Source: an uncultured Bacteroidota bacterium (lineage in GTDB: Bacteria > Bacteroidota > Bacteroidia > Bacteroidales > VadinHA17). Taken from it: 33,355 nt of DNA. The stretch spans positions 1 to 33,355 of the forward strand of contig CAIMVD010000173.1 of assembly GCA_903844815.1 (NCBI GenBank), written 5' to 3'. Below, one piece after another: positions 1 to 13,300 of the stretch; the stretch's first letter is position 1; every line of letters begins with the position of its first letter. The notes under the pieces were generated by a model. It worked only from the letters and a program-made list of their open reading frames with translations. It was not told the DNA's origin and ran no database searches. The position numbers and the translations under genes are program-made.

Positions 1-1231
1 AAAGTTCCCTGTATTCCAGATAATTCTTGTCGTTCACAAGCAAATCATCAATATAAATATTCCCGGACTGTGATTTGTAGAGCATTGTAAGTGCTTTTAA
101 TAAAGTAGTTTTTCCGCAGCCGTTTCCGCCAATAATAAATAGGACTTCACCTCTTTTTATGGTAAGGTCGATCGGGCCTATTGAAAAAGACTCATTTTTC
201 TCCCTGTTATGATATTCAAAATACAGGCTATTCAGTTCAATTTTGTTGAAATTAATAAAACTGTTTTCAGCATTAATTGGCTGCATTTCATTCACATTTA
301 AATACTGATCCAGTTCTTCTTCTAAACCGTAGATGTTTTTTATCGCTAAATTGACTTTTTCATAAGCAGGAATCATTGATACCAATGAAGTTAATGGACC
401 GACTGCAAATAACATTGCCGTAGTGGTGCTTATTATTTCCTGGGAAAATGATTTGTTTAATTGCGGAAGAACAAAAACGATGGCTCCAAGTACAATATAT
501 ATGAAAGCCTGAGAAAAGACCATGTTTACAGAAAATAAATATCCGGTTTTAACTTTTAGTTTATGCACAAGAGAAGAGATGTTTTCATAATTTAAAAACA
601 AATCAATGCTTTTTTTTCTGTTCAACTTTATTTCTTTCAATCCGTCAAGAATATCCGTAAGGGCAATGAAGTATTTTATTTCAACCTTATTGGTCTCAAT
701 AAGCTCCGCTACAACTTTTTTGTCGTTCTTTAGAAAAACAATAACACCTGCTCCTAAAAGAACAATAAGGAAAACCGAGGCTATTACTGAAAGATAAGCT
801 ATATATACTAAAATAAAAATGAGCATTATGCCTGACTGTATTGCACTAATCAGATATGCTGTCATTTGGGAGATAAGTGTTGTTTCCTGGGTTAAACGGT
901 TATATATTTCAGCTTTTCCTATTATTTCAATATTTAACAGGTCGGTTCGACGAATCTTATCAGCCAATCTGATTCTTATGTTATGAATAATTTGCTCAAA
1001 CAGGATAATTCCCTCGGTGAGAATAAATTTCTGTGAAGTAATGAATATTCCTACAACTGCAGCGAACATCACTACAGAACCAAAGTTTATCTCGCTGGTT
1101 GATGCATTTTGAGCTGCAGAATTTATGATAGCTAAAACTCCTGCACTTGAAATCCCTGAAACTGCAGTCAATAGAAGCAGTTTGAGCAAAGGCTTATCGT
1201 ATTCTTTTTTAATAAAATGAAAAACTGTCAT
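1..1231 (-). CDS. Cyclic-peptide-type ABC exporter, fused TM and ATPase domains (3' part cut by window edge)
   Basis: This is an ABC exporter half-transporter with an N-terminal membrane domain and a C-terminal ATPase. The ATG is at 1229-1231, and 410 codons are visible before the window ends. Hydrophobic helices lie around residues 15-38, 48-70 and 125-170. The ATPase begins near residue 345, with Walker A GGNGCGKTT at about 368-376. The Q-loop, signature and Walker B are beyond the edge, so I cannot judge whether the gene is intact; the family is usually about 540-560 residues. It is on the same strand as the NRPS/PKS gene, 122 bp downstream of its stop, so it is probably co-transcribed and probably exports the product. 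The assignment to the cyclic-peptide (PvdE/SyrD-like) group is from overall layout and context. There is no Shine-Dalgarno sequence; a 14-bp palindrome sits just upstream of the start. Confidence 0.85.
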   Translation of the reverse strand, partial: MTVFHFIKKEYDKPLLKLLLLTAVSGISSAGVLAIINSAAQNASTSEINFGSVVMFAAVVGIFITSQKFILTEGIILFEQIIHNIRIRLADKIRRTDLLNIEIIGKAEIYNRLTQETTLISQMTAYLISAIQSGIMLIFILVYIAYLSVIASVFLIVLLGAGVIVFLKNDKKVVAELIETNKVEIKYFIALTDILDGLKEIKLNRKKSIDLFLNYENISSLVHKLKVKTGYLFSVNMVFSQAFIYIVLGAIVFVLPQLNKSFSQEIISTTTAMLFAVGPLTSLVSMIPAYEKVNLAIKNIYGLEEELDQYLNVNEMQPINAENSFINFNKIELNSLYFEYHNREKNESFSIGPIDLTIKRGEVLFIIGGNGCGKTTLLKALTMLYKSQSGNIYIDDLLVNDKNYLEYREL

Positions 1232-1239
1232 GATTTATT

Positions 1240-1253
1240 AATCAAATTTGATT
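1240..1253. promoter_or_regulatory. 14-bp perfect palindrome before the exporter start
   Basis: AATCAAATTTGATT is identical to its reverse complement and ends 9 bases before the exporter ATG. It could be an operator or a small structure near the ribosome-binding region. In such AT-rich sequence it may also be chance. Confidence 0.25.
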
Positions 1254-1353
1254 TTACTAAAGTGCATTATAACTACCAATTGTTAATTTCCGATTTAAAT
1301 ATACTTTCATATTTATTAGTATTATGATTTCGTAGGCTTAATTTTCTTAATAT

Positions 1354-4300
1354 TCAGAATGTTCCGATAAAATTTAATGTCTCAATTGCCATATTTTCTT
1401 TTCCTTCTGTTATAATCTCGATATCTTTTATAAAATTCCTACCAAAACCCTCTATTTCTGATTGAGTCCAAATCGCCTTTCTGTACTTCAGGGAGATTTC
1501 TATTGTATCTTTGGTTTCCGCACCATAAATTACCAAATCGTGTTTTGAAGTAACAGAAAAATCAGCTTTGTACAATTCTATCTCTATATCACCCATCTCA
1601 ATTTCAGAATGTTCGAAGTTCATATAGGAAAAACGAACATCGTATAATTTCGCGTTTTTAAGCTTACCTCTTTGTTGCAACTCGTCAATCAGTTCATTAT
1701 AAGGATAGTCCTGATTTGCAAAAGCATTAATTGTAGCATCTTTAACAGTTTTCAGAAACGCTGCAAGGGGCATACTATCATCGCGATAGGTTCTTACAGG
1801 AAGAAAACTAACGAACATTCCAATAAGTCCTGCAATTGCTTCTTTATCACGTCCTAACGTTGCAACGCCAATTGTAATATCATTCTTTCCTGCAAATTTC
1901 CCAAGTAAAATTTTAGAAGTTGCAAGAAGAATCATAAATGGTGACATACCCAGGGTGGCAGACGATTTTTTAATTTCTGAAGTAAGATTTTGTCCCAGAC
2001 TAAATGAGTAAAAACCTACATCAAAATTGCTATTTACTTCCAAATATCGATATGGTAAATTCAATACCGGTATTTCATCATCAAATTGGCTAAGCCAGTA
2101 TGATTTTGACAATTGCACTTTATCACTCTTGTAATAACCTGACTGCCAGTACGAATAATCCTTATATTGAATTTTGAGCGGTTCTGGTTCATGTCCTTTG
2201 TAATAAATTAACAACTCTTTCAATAAAATTTCCATCGAATAGGCATCAAAAATTATATGATGACCATCAAATAAAACCAGGTAAATATCGGGGCCAATTT
2301 GAATTATTTCAACTCTGAACAGCGGTGCAATTGTCATATTGAAAGGTTTCACGTAATTTAAGATATATACGCGAGCCTCCTCTTCTGTCATTTCATGTAC
2401 CTGTATTGCAAATTCCACTTTATCATGAACTATTTGAACCAGTTTATCATCGACCAAACTGAAAGAAGTCCGAAGTGATTCGTGCCGTTCAATAAGTTTC
2501 AAAAACGCTTTTTTATATAACTCCAGATTTAATTCACCCTTAAGGCGCCATACTTCATAAATATGCGTAATGAATATATTTTCAGACTCATTCTCTGTAT
2601 AAAACATACTACTTTGTGCCGAAGAGGCCGGGTAGTGTTCATTTTTACCGACAGGAACAATTTCGTTAGATTCAGCATTATGATCAGCACTTTTAAAATC
2701 AGGTGTATTCTTCGATTCCAAAAATTCCGCAAGGGCAGAAATTGTGAGATGATTTAACAAATCTGCGATGCTTATTTTCAGGTTCAGTTTTTCCTCAATA
2801 TGACTTATGATCTCGATCGCGTGAATTGAATCTCCGCCTAAATCGTAATAATTGTCGTATATATTTATCTCATTGTATCCTAATACACTCGCCCACACGA
2901 TTGCGATTGAACTTTCAAATTTCGAATAGTTTGATTCCTCCCGCCCTTTGAGGATAATATCTGACTTATCCTCTGTTATGGATTGATCAGTTGCAATGGC
3001 AGCTTTTTTTGTAACTATGAAACTTTGACCAAAAAAGAAGGGAAGTTCGTCCGCATCGAGCAATGAAAAATCCGATTCACCGAAAAGTACAGAGTCCATT
3101 TTTAATTGCAGAATTTCCCCAAAAGCCGAAAGTGCATTTTGTGTCGAAACAGATTTAAATACTCCATCTTCAACTACATCAAAATCAAAGGCCATGCCTG
3201 TTTCTTTCCATGACGTAAAATCGAGACTAAGGGCATTCTGTCCTGTTTTATTAAGCTCTGAAGCGAATGCATCCAGGAAAATATTGGCAGCAGCATAATC
3301 GCTCTGTCCTGGCAAGGGCATAATACCAGTAAGTGAGGATGCCATAATAAAAAAGTCAAGTTTTTCGTTTTCCAGAAGTTGGGATAAATAAATAGTGCCT
3401 TGTATTTTGGGTCTGATAACATTGCGAAAAGTTTCCAGTGTTTTGCCGTAAATATATCCGTCTCCTGCTACTCCTGCACAATGTATTACTCCATGAATAT
3501 TGCCCAACTCTGCTTTAATTTTATGCAGTGTATTTTTCAGTTCTTCATAATCAGCTATATCAGCAGATAATACTAAAAGATCAGCCGAATCCCTTTCTAT
3601 CTCACGGATCTTTTCAATTTTTCTACAGAGCTTTTCGTCCTTCCGGCTCGTTAAAATTTCGTTCCAGGTATTTTTCACCGGGAAATCAGATCTATTCAAT
3701 AGTGCCAGTTTTATCCCGGATTGACCTTCAGCTAAAGATTGTTTTGCTAAATAGCCTGCTATTTCCAATGCGATGCCGCCGGTTCCCCCTGTAAGAATAT
3801 AAACTCCGTCTTCTTTAAGTGAAATATTTGTCGGTTGCTTTTCTTCCGCAATAACCGTTTTTATCTCCCTTATAAATCGTATTGAATTTCGAATAGCACG
3901 GTAATAAAACGATTCTGTAAAACCGTTGTTTAATTCGTTTAATATTTCTAAAATAGTAGTATGCTCATCAAGATCTAAAAACCTGCAATGTATATTCGGG
4001 GTTTCCATCTGCAATACCTGCCCGAGCGCGGAAACCGACATATTTAAAGAGCTCAGTTGTGTTTCATTGCCTGTAATTTTGCTAGCATTCCTGCCGGTTA
4101 TTAAAAGGTCGGTTTTTGAAGAAACATTAACAGCAAGATATTTTACAAAATTAAAAAACTTATATAAAGATTTTTCGATCGTTTTTTCAAGCTTCGGAAT
4201 ATCACCAATAAAGGCGTCGGGAAGCATGTAAATTATTTTTTCAGGAGTACTTCCGTTTTTATTTTCAAAAAGATCTCTATATGCCTTATCGTCATTTATG

Positions 4301-7300
4301 TTGGCGATGTTAATGCAAGTAATATCTTCTGATTCAGCTGATGCCAGTATATCTGAATCCCCGGTATAAAATATGACTGGTTTCTTTTTAAAAGACGCAG
4401 GGATATGTGGTAACTCTTCCTGGTTAGTTAATGCCCAGGGCTTCCATATCAATTCGTGGAAAAAGCTGCCCGTTTTTTGCCTGTGAACCTTCTTAACCAT
4501 AAAATCAGTGAATACAACAAGAATTTTCCCATCGGGATCCGTGATTGTTATGTCGAAACAAATTGTTTCTTTTGATTCGTTGTCTTTCTTCTTAATGAAG
4601 CTATAAATGCCGCCAGATACAGCTCCTTTTAATTCCACTGTGCCGAAAGAAAATGGAAGATATTCAGTTTCAGTTAATCCGAAACTCAAAGCTGCATCTA
4701 TCAGGGGGGGATAGAATTCATAATTTGCTGCTTCAATAAGATCAGTTGCCGGAATAAAGAGTTCCCCCAGAAATTCGTTTTTGTTCCTGTAGATTTTATC
4801 CAGACAATGCCACTTCTCACTTGCACTGACAAAATTTTCGTCAGTTGGATTGTTTTCTGTTTTGCCAACTTCTGTCAAATCAGTCATACGGGATTTGATT
4901 TCTTCGATATCCAGATAGTCGGCAGATTTATCAGGGCTTTGTATGTTTCTGTTTCTTCGGATTTTTAATTTCGAATAGGTCTGCCAATCCTTATTATTGG
5001 ATTTTGAATGAACCAAAAGGCTAACGCTGTTTTCGTCAATTTTATTAATTGTTGTTAAAACCTCAAGGTTACTGTCATCAAACAGAGTAATCGGCTGCAA
5101 TAGAAAAAAATCTTCGATAACCAAATGTGAATCAATAGTGCCTGACGAAACAAGATGATTTTTACCTGCTTCATAGGCTATCTGCAAATAAGCAGCTCCA
5201 ACTAATGTTGGGAATCCCATAACTTTATGCTCTCGCAGCAACCACCATTCCTTCTCGTTGTACAGGGTTGAATAAATGGAGGTAAACGGCGTATCAATCA
5301 TGCAGTTGTTTAAAAATATTCCATCATATTTTTTCCCGTAAACTGTCAAAGACTGACCGCTAAAAATACTTTTGGCATTAATCATTCTGCCAGGTGAATT
5401 ATTCTTGTCTTTGAGTTTTACCCAGCATCGTTGCTTTTCGAATGGATATCCCGGCAGAGAGATTTTTTGAGGAGTTTCTGTTTTGTAAAATTCTTCCCAT
5501 AAAACATTCGCTCCCTTGATATAAGCGTTAGCTGCAAGCATTGCTCTTTCTGAATTCGCGGGAACATTACTAAGAATTAAATTTATTTCATCGCTGATTC
5601 TGCGAATTTCATTTTCAGAGATTTCATTTTCAGAGATATTCGCTTTGCCGGACGTGGATATTCTAACGTGACTTGAATAAATATTTTTAATCTTTATGGA
5701 AACAAGGTCATTATCTGTTGCCTCTGAGAGCTTTGTAATAAGCTCATTTTCAGAATCGAATAGTATAGCCAGTCTGTAAGAATAATGAGCCCTGCCTGAA
5801 GAAAGCGAATAACAAATATCATTTTCCGCCATATCAGGAAACTGACACAAATGATTTTTAATTATTTTGACATAATTGAGCAGCACTTTATGGTTTCGGG
5901 CAGAAAGGGTAAATAAATATTTATGGTCTTTTCTTTCAGTAATTTTTTCTCTTGACGGGGCTTCCTCTAAAATAACATGACAGTTTGTACCACTCAAGCC
6001 AAAAGAACTAACGCCACAACGAAGCAGTTGGTCGTCCTTCTTCCAGGCAGAAAGATCCTTATTTATAAATGCGGCACTTTCTTCAAAATTTATATTCCTG
6101 TTCGGATTCTTAAAATGAACTAGCGGTGTCAATTCCTTATTTTTAAGAGACAAAACAGCTTTTAAAAATCCTGCTAAACCTGCTGCGCTATCAAGATGGC
6201 CGATATTTGCCTTAACCGCTCCGATAGCACAAATATGTTTTTGATCCGTATATTTTTTAAACGCTTTTGTAATACCATCAATTTCAATCGGGTCACCAAG
6301 TTTTGTACCTGTACCATGAGTTTCAATAAAACTTACAGTGGTCGGTTCAATACCGGCATCCTGCCACGATTTTTCAATTACATCGGCTTGTGCGTTGGCA
6401 TCCGGGGCTGTAATTCCTATAGAATTTCCATCCTGATTAACAGAACTCCCCTTTATTACAGCGTAAATATTGTCTCTGTCTTTTATCGCATTTTCGAGAG
6501 GCTTAAGGATAATTGCAATAATTCCTTCCCCGCCACTGGTTCCGCTTGCTGCATCATCAAAACTATGCGCCCTCCCGTCAATGGAATCTATTTCGGTGCG
6601 TGCTCCTGTATCAACAGGAAGTAAATTCAGATTAACACCTCCAACAATTGCCGAATCAATTTTACCTTCACGAAGTGACTGGCAGGCCAGATGAACTGCA
6701 ACCAGAGAGGAAGAACATGCAGTATCCACCAGCATTGCAGGTCCCTTTAAATTGAGGAGATAAGACAACCTGCTCGCGAGTATGGAAGGAGTCTGCGCAA
6801 GGAGAAGCAGGTTTAAATCCTGAATATCTGAGGCTTCGATAAATCTTGAATATTCAGCAACAGTATTACTGCTGCCAATAAAAACACCGGTGCGGCTTCC
6901 CCATAATTTATTTCCGGCATATCCGGCATCTTCCAACGCATGATACGCCGTCTGCATAAATAATCTTTGACCGGGGTCTATCACCGAAGCTTCGCTTGGA
7001 GATAATTTAAAGAAGCCATAATCAAACTTATCAACATCCTTTACAAAACAACCTTCTCGAAATGCAAGAGAAGAGGTATCCATTGTATTTTTTTCGCACC
7101 AGTCTTTCAAATCGGGAATTCGCTCTTCAGGAATAGAACCTATAAAATCAACCCCGAGACGCAGATCCTGCCAGAATTCATCCGCTGTATTACAGCTTCC
7201 AATTTTTGCCGCTATACCTATAACAGCGATGTCGTGATATTTTGATTTCTTTGCATCCGTTATTATGCTTTCTTTAAAAGTATCAGATAAACCTGAAGTT

Positions 7301-10300
7301 TTGCGAATAATAAATTCAGCCTGCTCAATAATTTTGCTCTTACTGAACAAATCGGTGAGTTTTAACAGATCGGGATATTTAGCGTTTATTCTTTTGTGAA
7401 GTCTTACAAGCAATAATGAGCTGCCACCTAAATCGAAAAAATTATCGTGAATACTTATGTTATCCAGGCCTAATACATTTTGCCAAAACTCAAGTAGTTG
7501 TGTTTCAATAATGTTTGTTGGATTTTCAAACTCGGCGTCAGTTGAAAAATTCAGAGCCGGATCGGGCAGTAATTTCCTGTTTAGTTTCCCATTTGATGAA
7601 ACCGGTATTTTTTCAATCTGAATAAAAACACCTGGAATCATATACTTAGGAAGTAGGTTGCCCAGGTAAATTTTTATTTCTGCTATCGGCAGCTTGCCCT
7701 CTGAAATATAATAGGCAGCGAGTTCACTTATCCCGTTTTTCTGATAAAGTACAACAACGGCATCTGTAATTCCTTCATGATCACGCAAATGCTTTTCTAT
7801 TTCATGCAATTCTATTCTGTAACCACGCACCTTAACCTGATCGTCAATTCTTCCGAGGTAATCTATATTGCCATCGCAAAGCATTCTGCCCAGATCGCCG
7901 GTTTTATATATTTTCGATTTATCCGATAAAGGAACGTATATGAACTTCTCTTTCGTCTTTACAGGATCATTTAAGTATCCGCGCGCTAAACCTTCACCCG
8001 AAATACATATCTCTCCAGGGATACCAACAGGACAGAGGTTCATATCCTTGTCAAGTATGTAAACGAACTGGTTACTGTTCGGTTTCCCAATAGGAGTTAT
8101 ATCGAAATTGTATTTTGCATTGTTATCAAATTTAAAACAGGCCGATTCTATGCAACATTCCGTGGGACCATAGAAATTATATATGTTTATTCCTTTGTTA
8201 TTTTCCTGACTGAGAAAAGTTTTAACAAATTTATAGGGTAAGGCTTCCGATCCCAAAAACAGTTCTTTCAATTCGGGTTTATTAATTTCGCTAAACCCAT
8301 CTTCGAGCATAATCCCGAACAGTGATGATGTCACATCAGCAATGCTGATCTTCTTTTCGATTATATATTTTGCAATTTCACGTGGATCCTGTCTTCTTTC
8401 CTCATTCAAAATATGAAGCGTATTTCCGTCACACAGCGTGGCAAAAATTTGTTTTGCAGATACATCGAATGCAAAGGAACAGGCCAACAGCTCGTCAATG
8501 GGTTTATTGTATTTTGAATATATTTCTTGCCTTAAACTACAAATCAAACTATATAGCGATCTGTGTTCAATCAGTACTCCTTTGGGAGTACCGGTGGATC
8601 CGGAAGTATATATTAAATAAGCAAGACTCGAAGGTGCTATGTTTTTTGCCGGAGCTTTATCGGAAGGATTTTTAATCTTGCTTAAATCACAAACTCTGAT
8701 TTTATTTTCAGTGCCATCATGAACAGAATTTATGGTATCATTAACCTTTTCATCTGCATTACTTTCTGTTAAAAGCAATTTTGACCTACTGTCCTGAAGC
8801 ATAAATTTTACACGTTCGTACGGTAGTTCCGGACTGATGTACAGATAAGCCGCACCGGCTTTTAAGATACCCAGAATGCTTATTACAATTAACTCCGAGC
8901 GTGCCATCATTATCGCGATGATATCATCCGGAGCGACAGAAATATTGCTCAGTATTTCATTAGCCACCACGTTGGCCCTCTGATTCAATTGTTTGTACGA
9001 TAACTTTGTATCGTTAAATACCACTGCGATATTATCGGGAGTATTATTCACCTGCTCTTCAAATAGATGGAGAACTGTTTTCTCATCCATTTGCAGGAAA
9101 GACCCGGAATACATTTTCAGGAGCATCATTCGCTCGGTATCATCCAGAATATCAATATCTTTAATGCAGCTATCGGGATTTTTCAGGGCGCAGGATAAAA
9201 TATTGAGCAGATGTGCAGCGGCTCTTTCTATCCGATCCGAATCGAAGAGATCTGTATTATATTCTATGTTAAAATCTATTTCCCCATTATTTTCGGTGAA
9301 AGTAAAAGTCAGATCAAATTCATTAGCCGCAAAATCAACGTAATAAAAGGACGATTTTATATCATTCAATTGCAAGGCTGTTACATCCTGATTTTGATAC
9401 TGAATAAGCACATCGAATAATGGAGATCGTGAGGTATCTCTTTCAAGATGTAATTCCTGAATGAGGCTATCGAAAGGATAGTTGCTGTTTGAGAATGCTC
9501 CTGATGCAAGGGTCTTTACATCCTGCAGAAAATCAATAAAAGTCCTGCTGCTCCTTATAGTATTTCGAAGAGCAATTGTATTGATATATATGCCAACCTG
9601 GTCTTCTATATCCGGATGGTTTCTACCTGCAACCGGTGTGCCAATGATTATATCTTCCTGCCCGGTGTATTTAAAAAGCAAAATATTTAACGATGCCAAT
9701 AATACCATAAAAGGACTTACGCTATTCTCTTTGCTATACTTTAGTATATTGTTTGTAAGTGTTTTATCTACTATGCCGAACAGATGCTTTCCATGATAAG
9801 TTTTAACAAGCTGACGCGCCCTGTCAGCCGGTAAATTAAGCACAGGAATAGTACCGTGTAAATTAGTAAGCCAGTATTCTTTTTCTTTCCGGTATTTGTT
9901 ACTTTCCAGAAGTTTCTCTTCATGCACACAAAAATCCTTGTACTGAATCCTGAGCGGTTTTAAAAAAAACTTTTGCTCCCCGGAGTTGAACGAATTATAC
10001 AATTGTGATATTTCATTCATCAGTATACTGATCGATATTCCATCCCCTGCGATATGATGGATCATAAGAAGGAATAAATATTTCTCTTTTTCGATCTTAA
10101 TAATTTGTGCCCTGATGGGAATCTCACGTGATAACTCGAATGGGGTCATTACCTCCTTGTTGATAACAACCTTCGCTTTTTCTGACGCATTGTTTTCGTG
10201 GCTGAAATCATATTCGGTAATAATGTTATTGTACGATGCAAGTACTTTCTGAAAAGGAGTACCATCTATATCAATAAAGATTGTCCGGAGTGCTTCGTGC

Positions 10301-13300
10301 CTTTCAATTATTGAGTTAATAGCATTCTTTAGATATTTCGGATTTACATTTCCTTCGAGTAACAGAGGCACAGGCATATTGTAAACTGCAGCATTTCCTT
10401 CAAGCTGGGAAAGTATCCATAAACGTTTTTGTGCGTGTGAAAGCGGGTAATAGTCTTTTGAAGGAGTTTTTTCTATTTCATAATACTGATCAGTATTACT
10501 GAAACCAAGTTCCGTTGCCACCCCACGAACAGTGGGATTATCGAAGATTGTTTTAAAGTTGATTTCAAGATGAAGTACTTTTTGTATCTGCGTTATAAGA
10601 CGGGCAATTTTAAGACTCTCCCCGCCTAATTCAAAGAAATTATCATTAACCCCAACGGGAGTATAATTTAATACTTGTTCAAAAATTGGTATAAGTTTTT
10701 GTTCCAGTTCTGTAGGGACAGGTGAATTAACTGTGGAAATAGTCTTAACTGATACCATCTTCCGCAATTCCTGCTTATTTATTTTCCCATTATGTGTTAA
10801 CGGAATTTTATCGGGAAAATAAAAATGTTGTGGAACCATATATTCCGGAAGAAAGTCCCGAAGAAATTTCCTTAACTCCAATAAATCTATCGCTTTATCG
10901 CTTACAATAAATGCTGCGATCTCTTTACTATTTTTCGATTCTACATCAAGTACTACTGCGTCTTTAATAAGAGAGTGGTTTTGTAAACGACTTTCAATTT
11001 CACCAAGTTCAATTCGGTTTCCCTTAATTTTTACCTGCTCATCTATTCTGCCAAGGATTTCAATATTCCCATCAGGCAGGAGTCTGGCCTTATCGCCAGT
11101 TCGGTACATTTTCAGATTCTCTTCGAAAGGATTCTTTACAAATTTCTGTATGGTCAGTTCTTTATTATTCAAATAGCCACGGGCCAGGTTGGGACCCGAG
11201 ATACAGAGTTCACCCTCAAAACCTATTGGCAGCGGCTCAAGATTCTCATTCAGAATGTATATCGAAGAACCGGGGACAGTTTTCCCGATAGGCACGTAAT
11301 CTATATATTCTTCATCTTTCTCCGCAATGAAATATGAGGCGCACACCGATGCTTCAGTGGGTCCATACGCATTAATGACCTTCTTTAATTTCTTATAATG
11401 ATTTACATCAGGTATATAAGCCTGTTCTCCAGCGGTAATGAGGGTGTGGAGATAAGGTAACTCCGGTCTGTCGAGCGCACTCAGGTAGGAAGGGGGGATA
11501 GTTGCAACGGTAATCTTTTTATCATCCATGTACTTAATGAATGAAGGCGGATTCTGGATGATATCTGTCGGGGCAATCACGAGAGTGGCGCCTGTGAGCA
11601 GTGCCTGGAATATTTCAAAAACAGCCGCATCGAAACCGGGCGATGCAAATTGAAGAACATGATCGTTTCCGGTAATTCCGAAATTTCCGATCATATTCAC
11701 AAACATATTCATAAAGCTACCATGTTCAATCATTACCCCCTTAGGAGTACCTGTTGAGCCGGAAGTATAAATAATGTAAGCCAGATCTTCTTTATGAATA
11801 TCTATTGAAGGATTATCGAACCTGTGACCTTCTATTTCATTCAGTACTATAGCTTTTTCATGAAGATCTAGATATTCAGCATTGTCGGTAATAAGGATCC
11901 TTGCACCGCTGTTTACAAGAATAAATTCAATTCTTTCGCGTGGATGATGACTATCGACAGGCAGACAGACAGCCCCTGATTTCATAATTCCTGTCATCGC
12001 GGCAACAGCATCTATTGAACGGTCAGCAGCCAGACAGATAATATCACCTTTGGAAATGCTATGCTTTTCTATCAGATAATGTGCTATCTGATTTGCTTTT
12101 TTATTCAGTTCGTAATAGGTTAACGATTCATCTTTATTAATTATTGATGTCTTATCTGAATAATCCCTCACGCAATCATCAAACTTTGCGACAATTGTCT
12201 TATCTGTTCTTTTTGGTTCCCCGTTTAAATTAAATGTTGTTATTAGCCGATGCTGTTCAAATGTGCTTAGGAATTTTACTTCGGCAATGCTTTTTTCGGG
12301 GAAATAGATCAGTTCAAAAAGAACTGCTTCAAAACATCTGGCAAACTGGCTGACCTCATGCTTTGATAACACGAGAGGATTGTAATTAAAAAACACATTT
12401 ACATTTTCATCATTGTCATACTCATCAATTTCCAGGCCGAGACTTTCGTTTCTTATTTGTGAATCTAAAGTTGTGGTTTGAAGTTTCGCGTTTCCGAATT
12501 TCTGGGAAAAGTCCATTTTCCGGTAAACGATAGTCACATCGAACAGCTCATTTTTAAATTCCCGATCATGCCGAAAATGTTTGAATGTTTCACCCATGGG
12601 GAGCCGCTGATGTCTATAGCACTCTTTTACTTCGGTTTTAATCGCATTGAGCATATCTGCGAAAGTCCATTCAGGTGTCAAACGGAATCTGAAAGGTATC
12701 ATATTCATGAAAAGTCCGGGTGTATTCCTGAACTTATGATTACTCCGGTTCAATACCGGCATACCTATAACAATGTCCTTTTTATTATATAATTTATGAA
12801 GCGTTGTGTATAATATTCCAAGTAAGGCATGAAATGGTGTAACACCAGCCAGATCGGCAATTTTCAACATGGAGGCATAACACATCCTGTGCAGGTTCAG
12901 GGTAAACCTTTCATTATGGAGAGAATAGTCTTTAATGCCCTGTTTCTTATCTGTAAAATACAGAGGCTCAGGTAATGGAGTTAATTTTCCCCGCCAAAAT
13001 TCCGACGATTTTTTGAATGTATCTGATTCTGTGTATTTTAGATCATCTTCCAGAAAGTCGAGATATGAAAATGACTCTATTTCCGGGAATATGCCGTTAG
13101 CTAATAAGCTGTTATATGTATCAGAGATCGACTTATTAATTACAGACCGGCCGTATCCGTCATTTGAAAAATGATGAAACCTTGTAAACCAAATAAATTG
13201 TTTATCTCCGGTTTGTAAAATTCGTTCCAGGTAGAGGTTTGCATTTTCAAAAGGGAATGGTTTGGCATTTTCTTTCAAAACAAACCGCATTGCATCATCC

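Noticed and set aside
4704-4710. Run of seven G in the DH region as a possible frameshift site
   Set aside because: The reading frame continues correctly through it into conserved DH and KR motifs, so there is no evidence of slippage.
6196-6624. Plus-strand open frame of 142 codons opposite the ketosynthase
   Set aside because: It lies wholly opposite conserved KS codons and has no family features; it is a shadow frame, as are the other long frames opposite the large genes.
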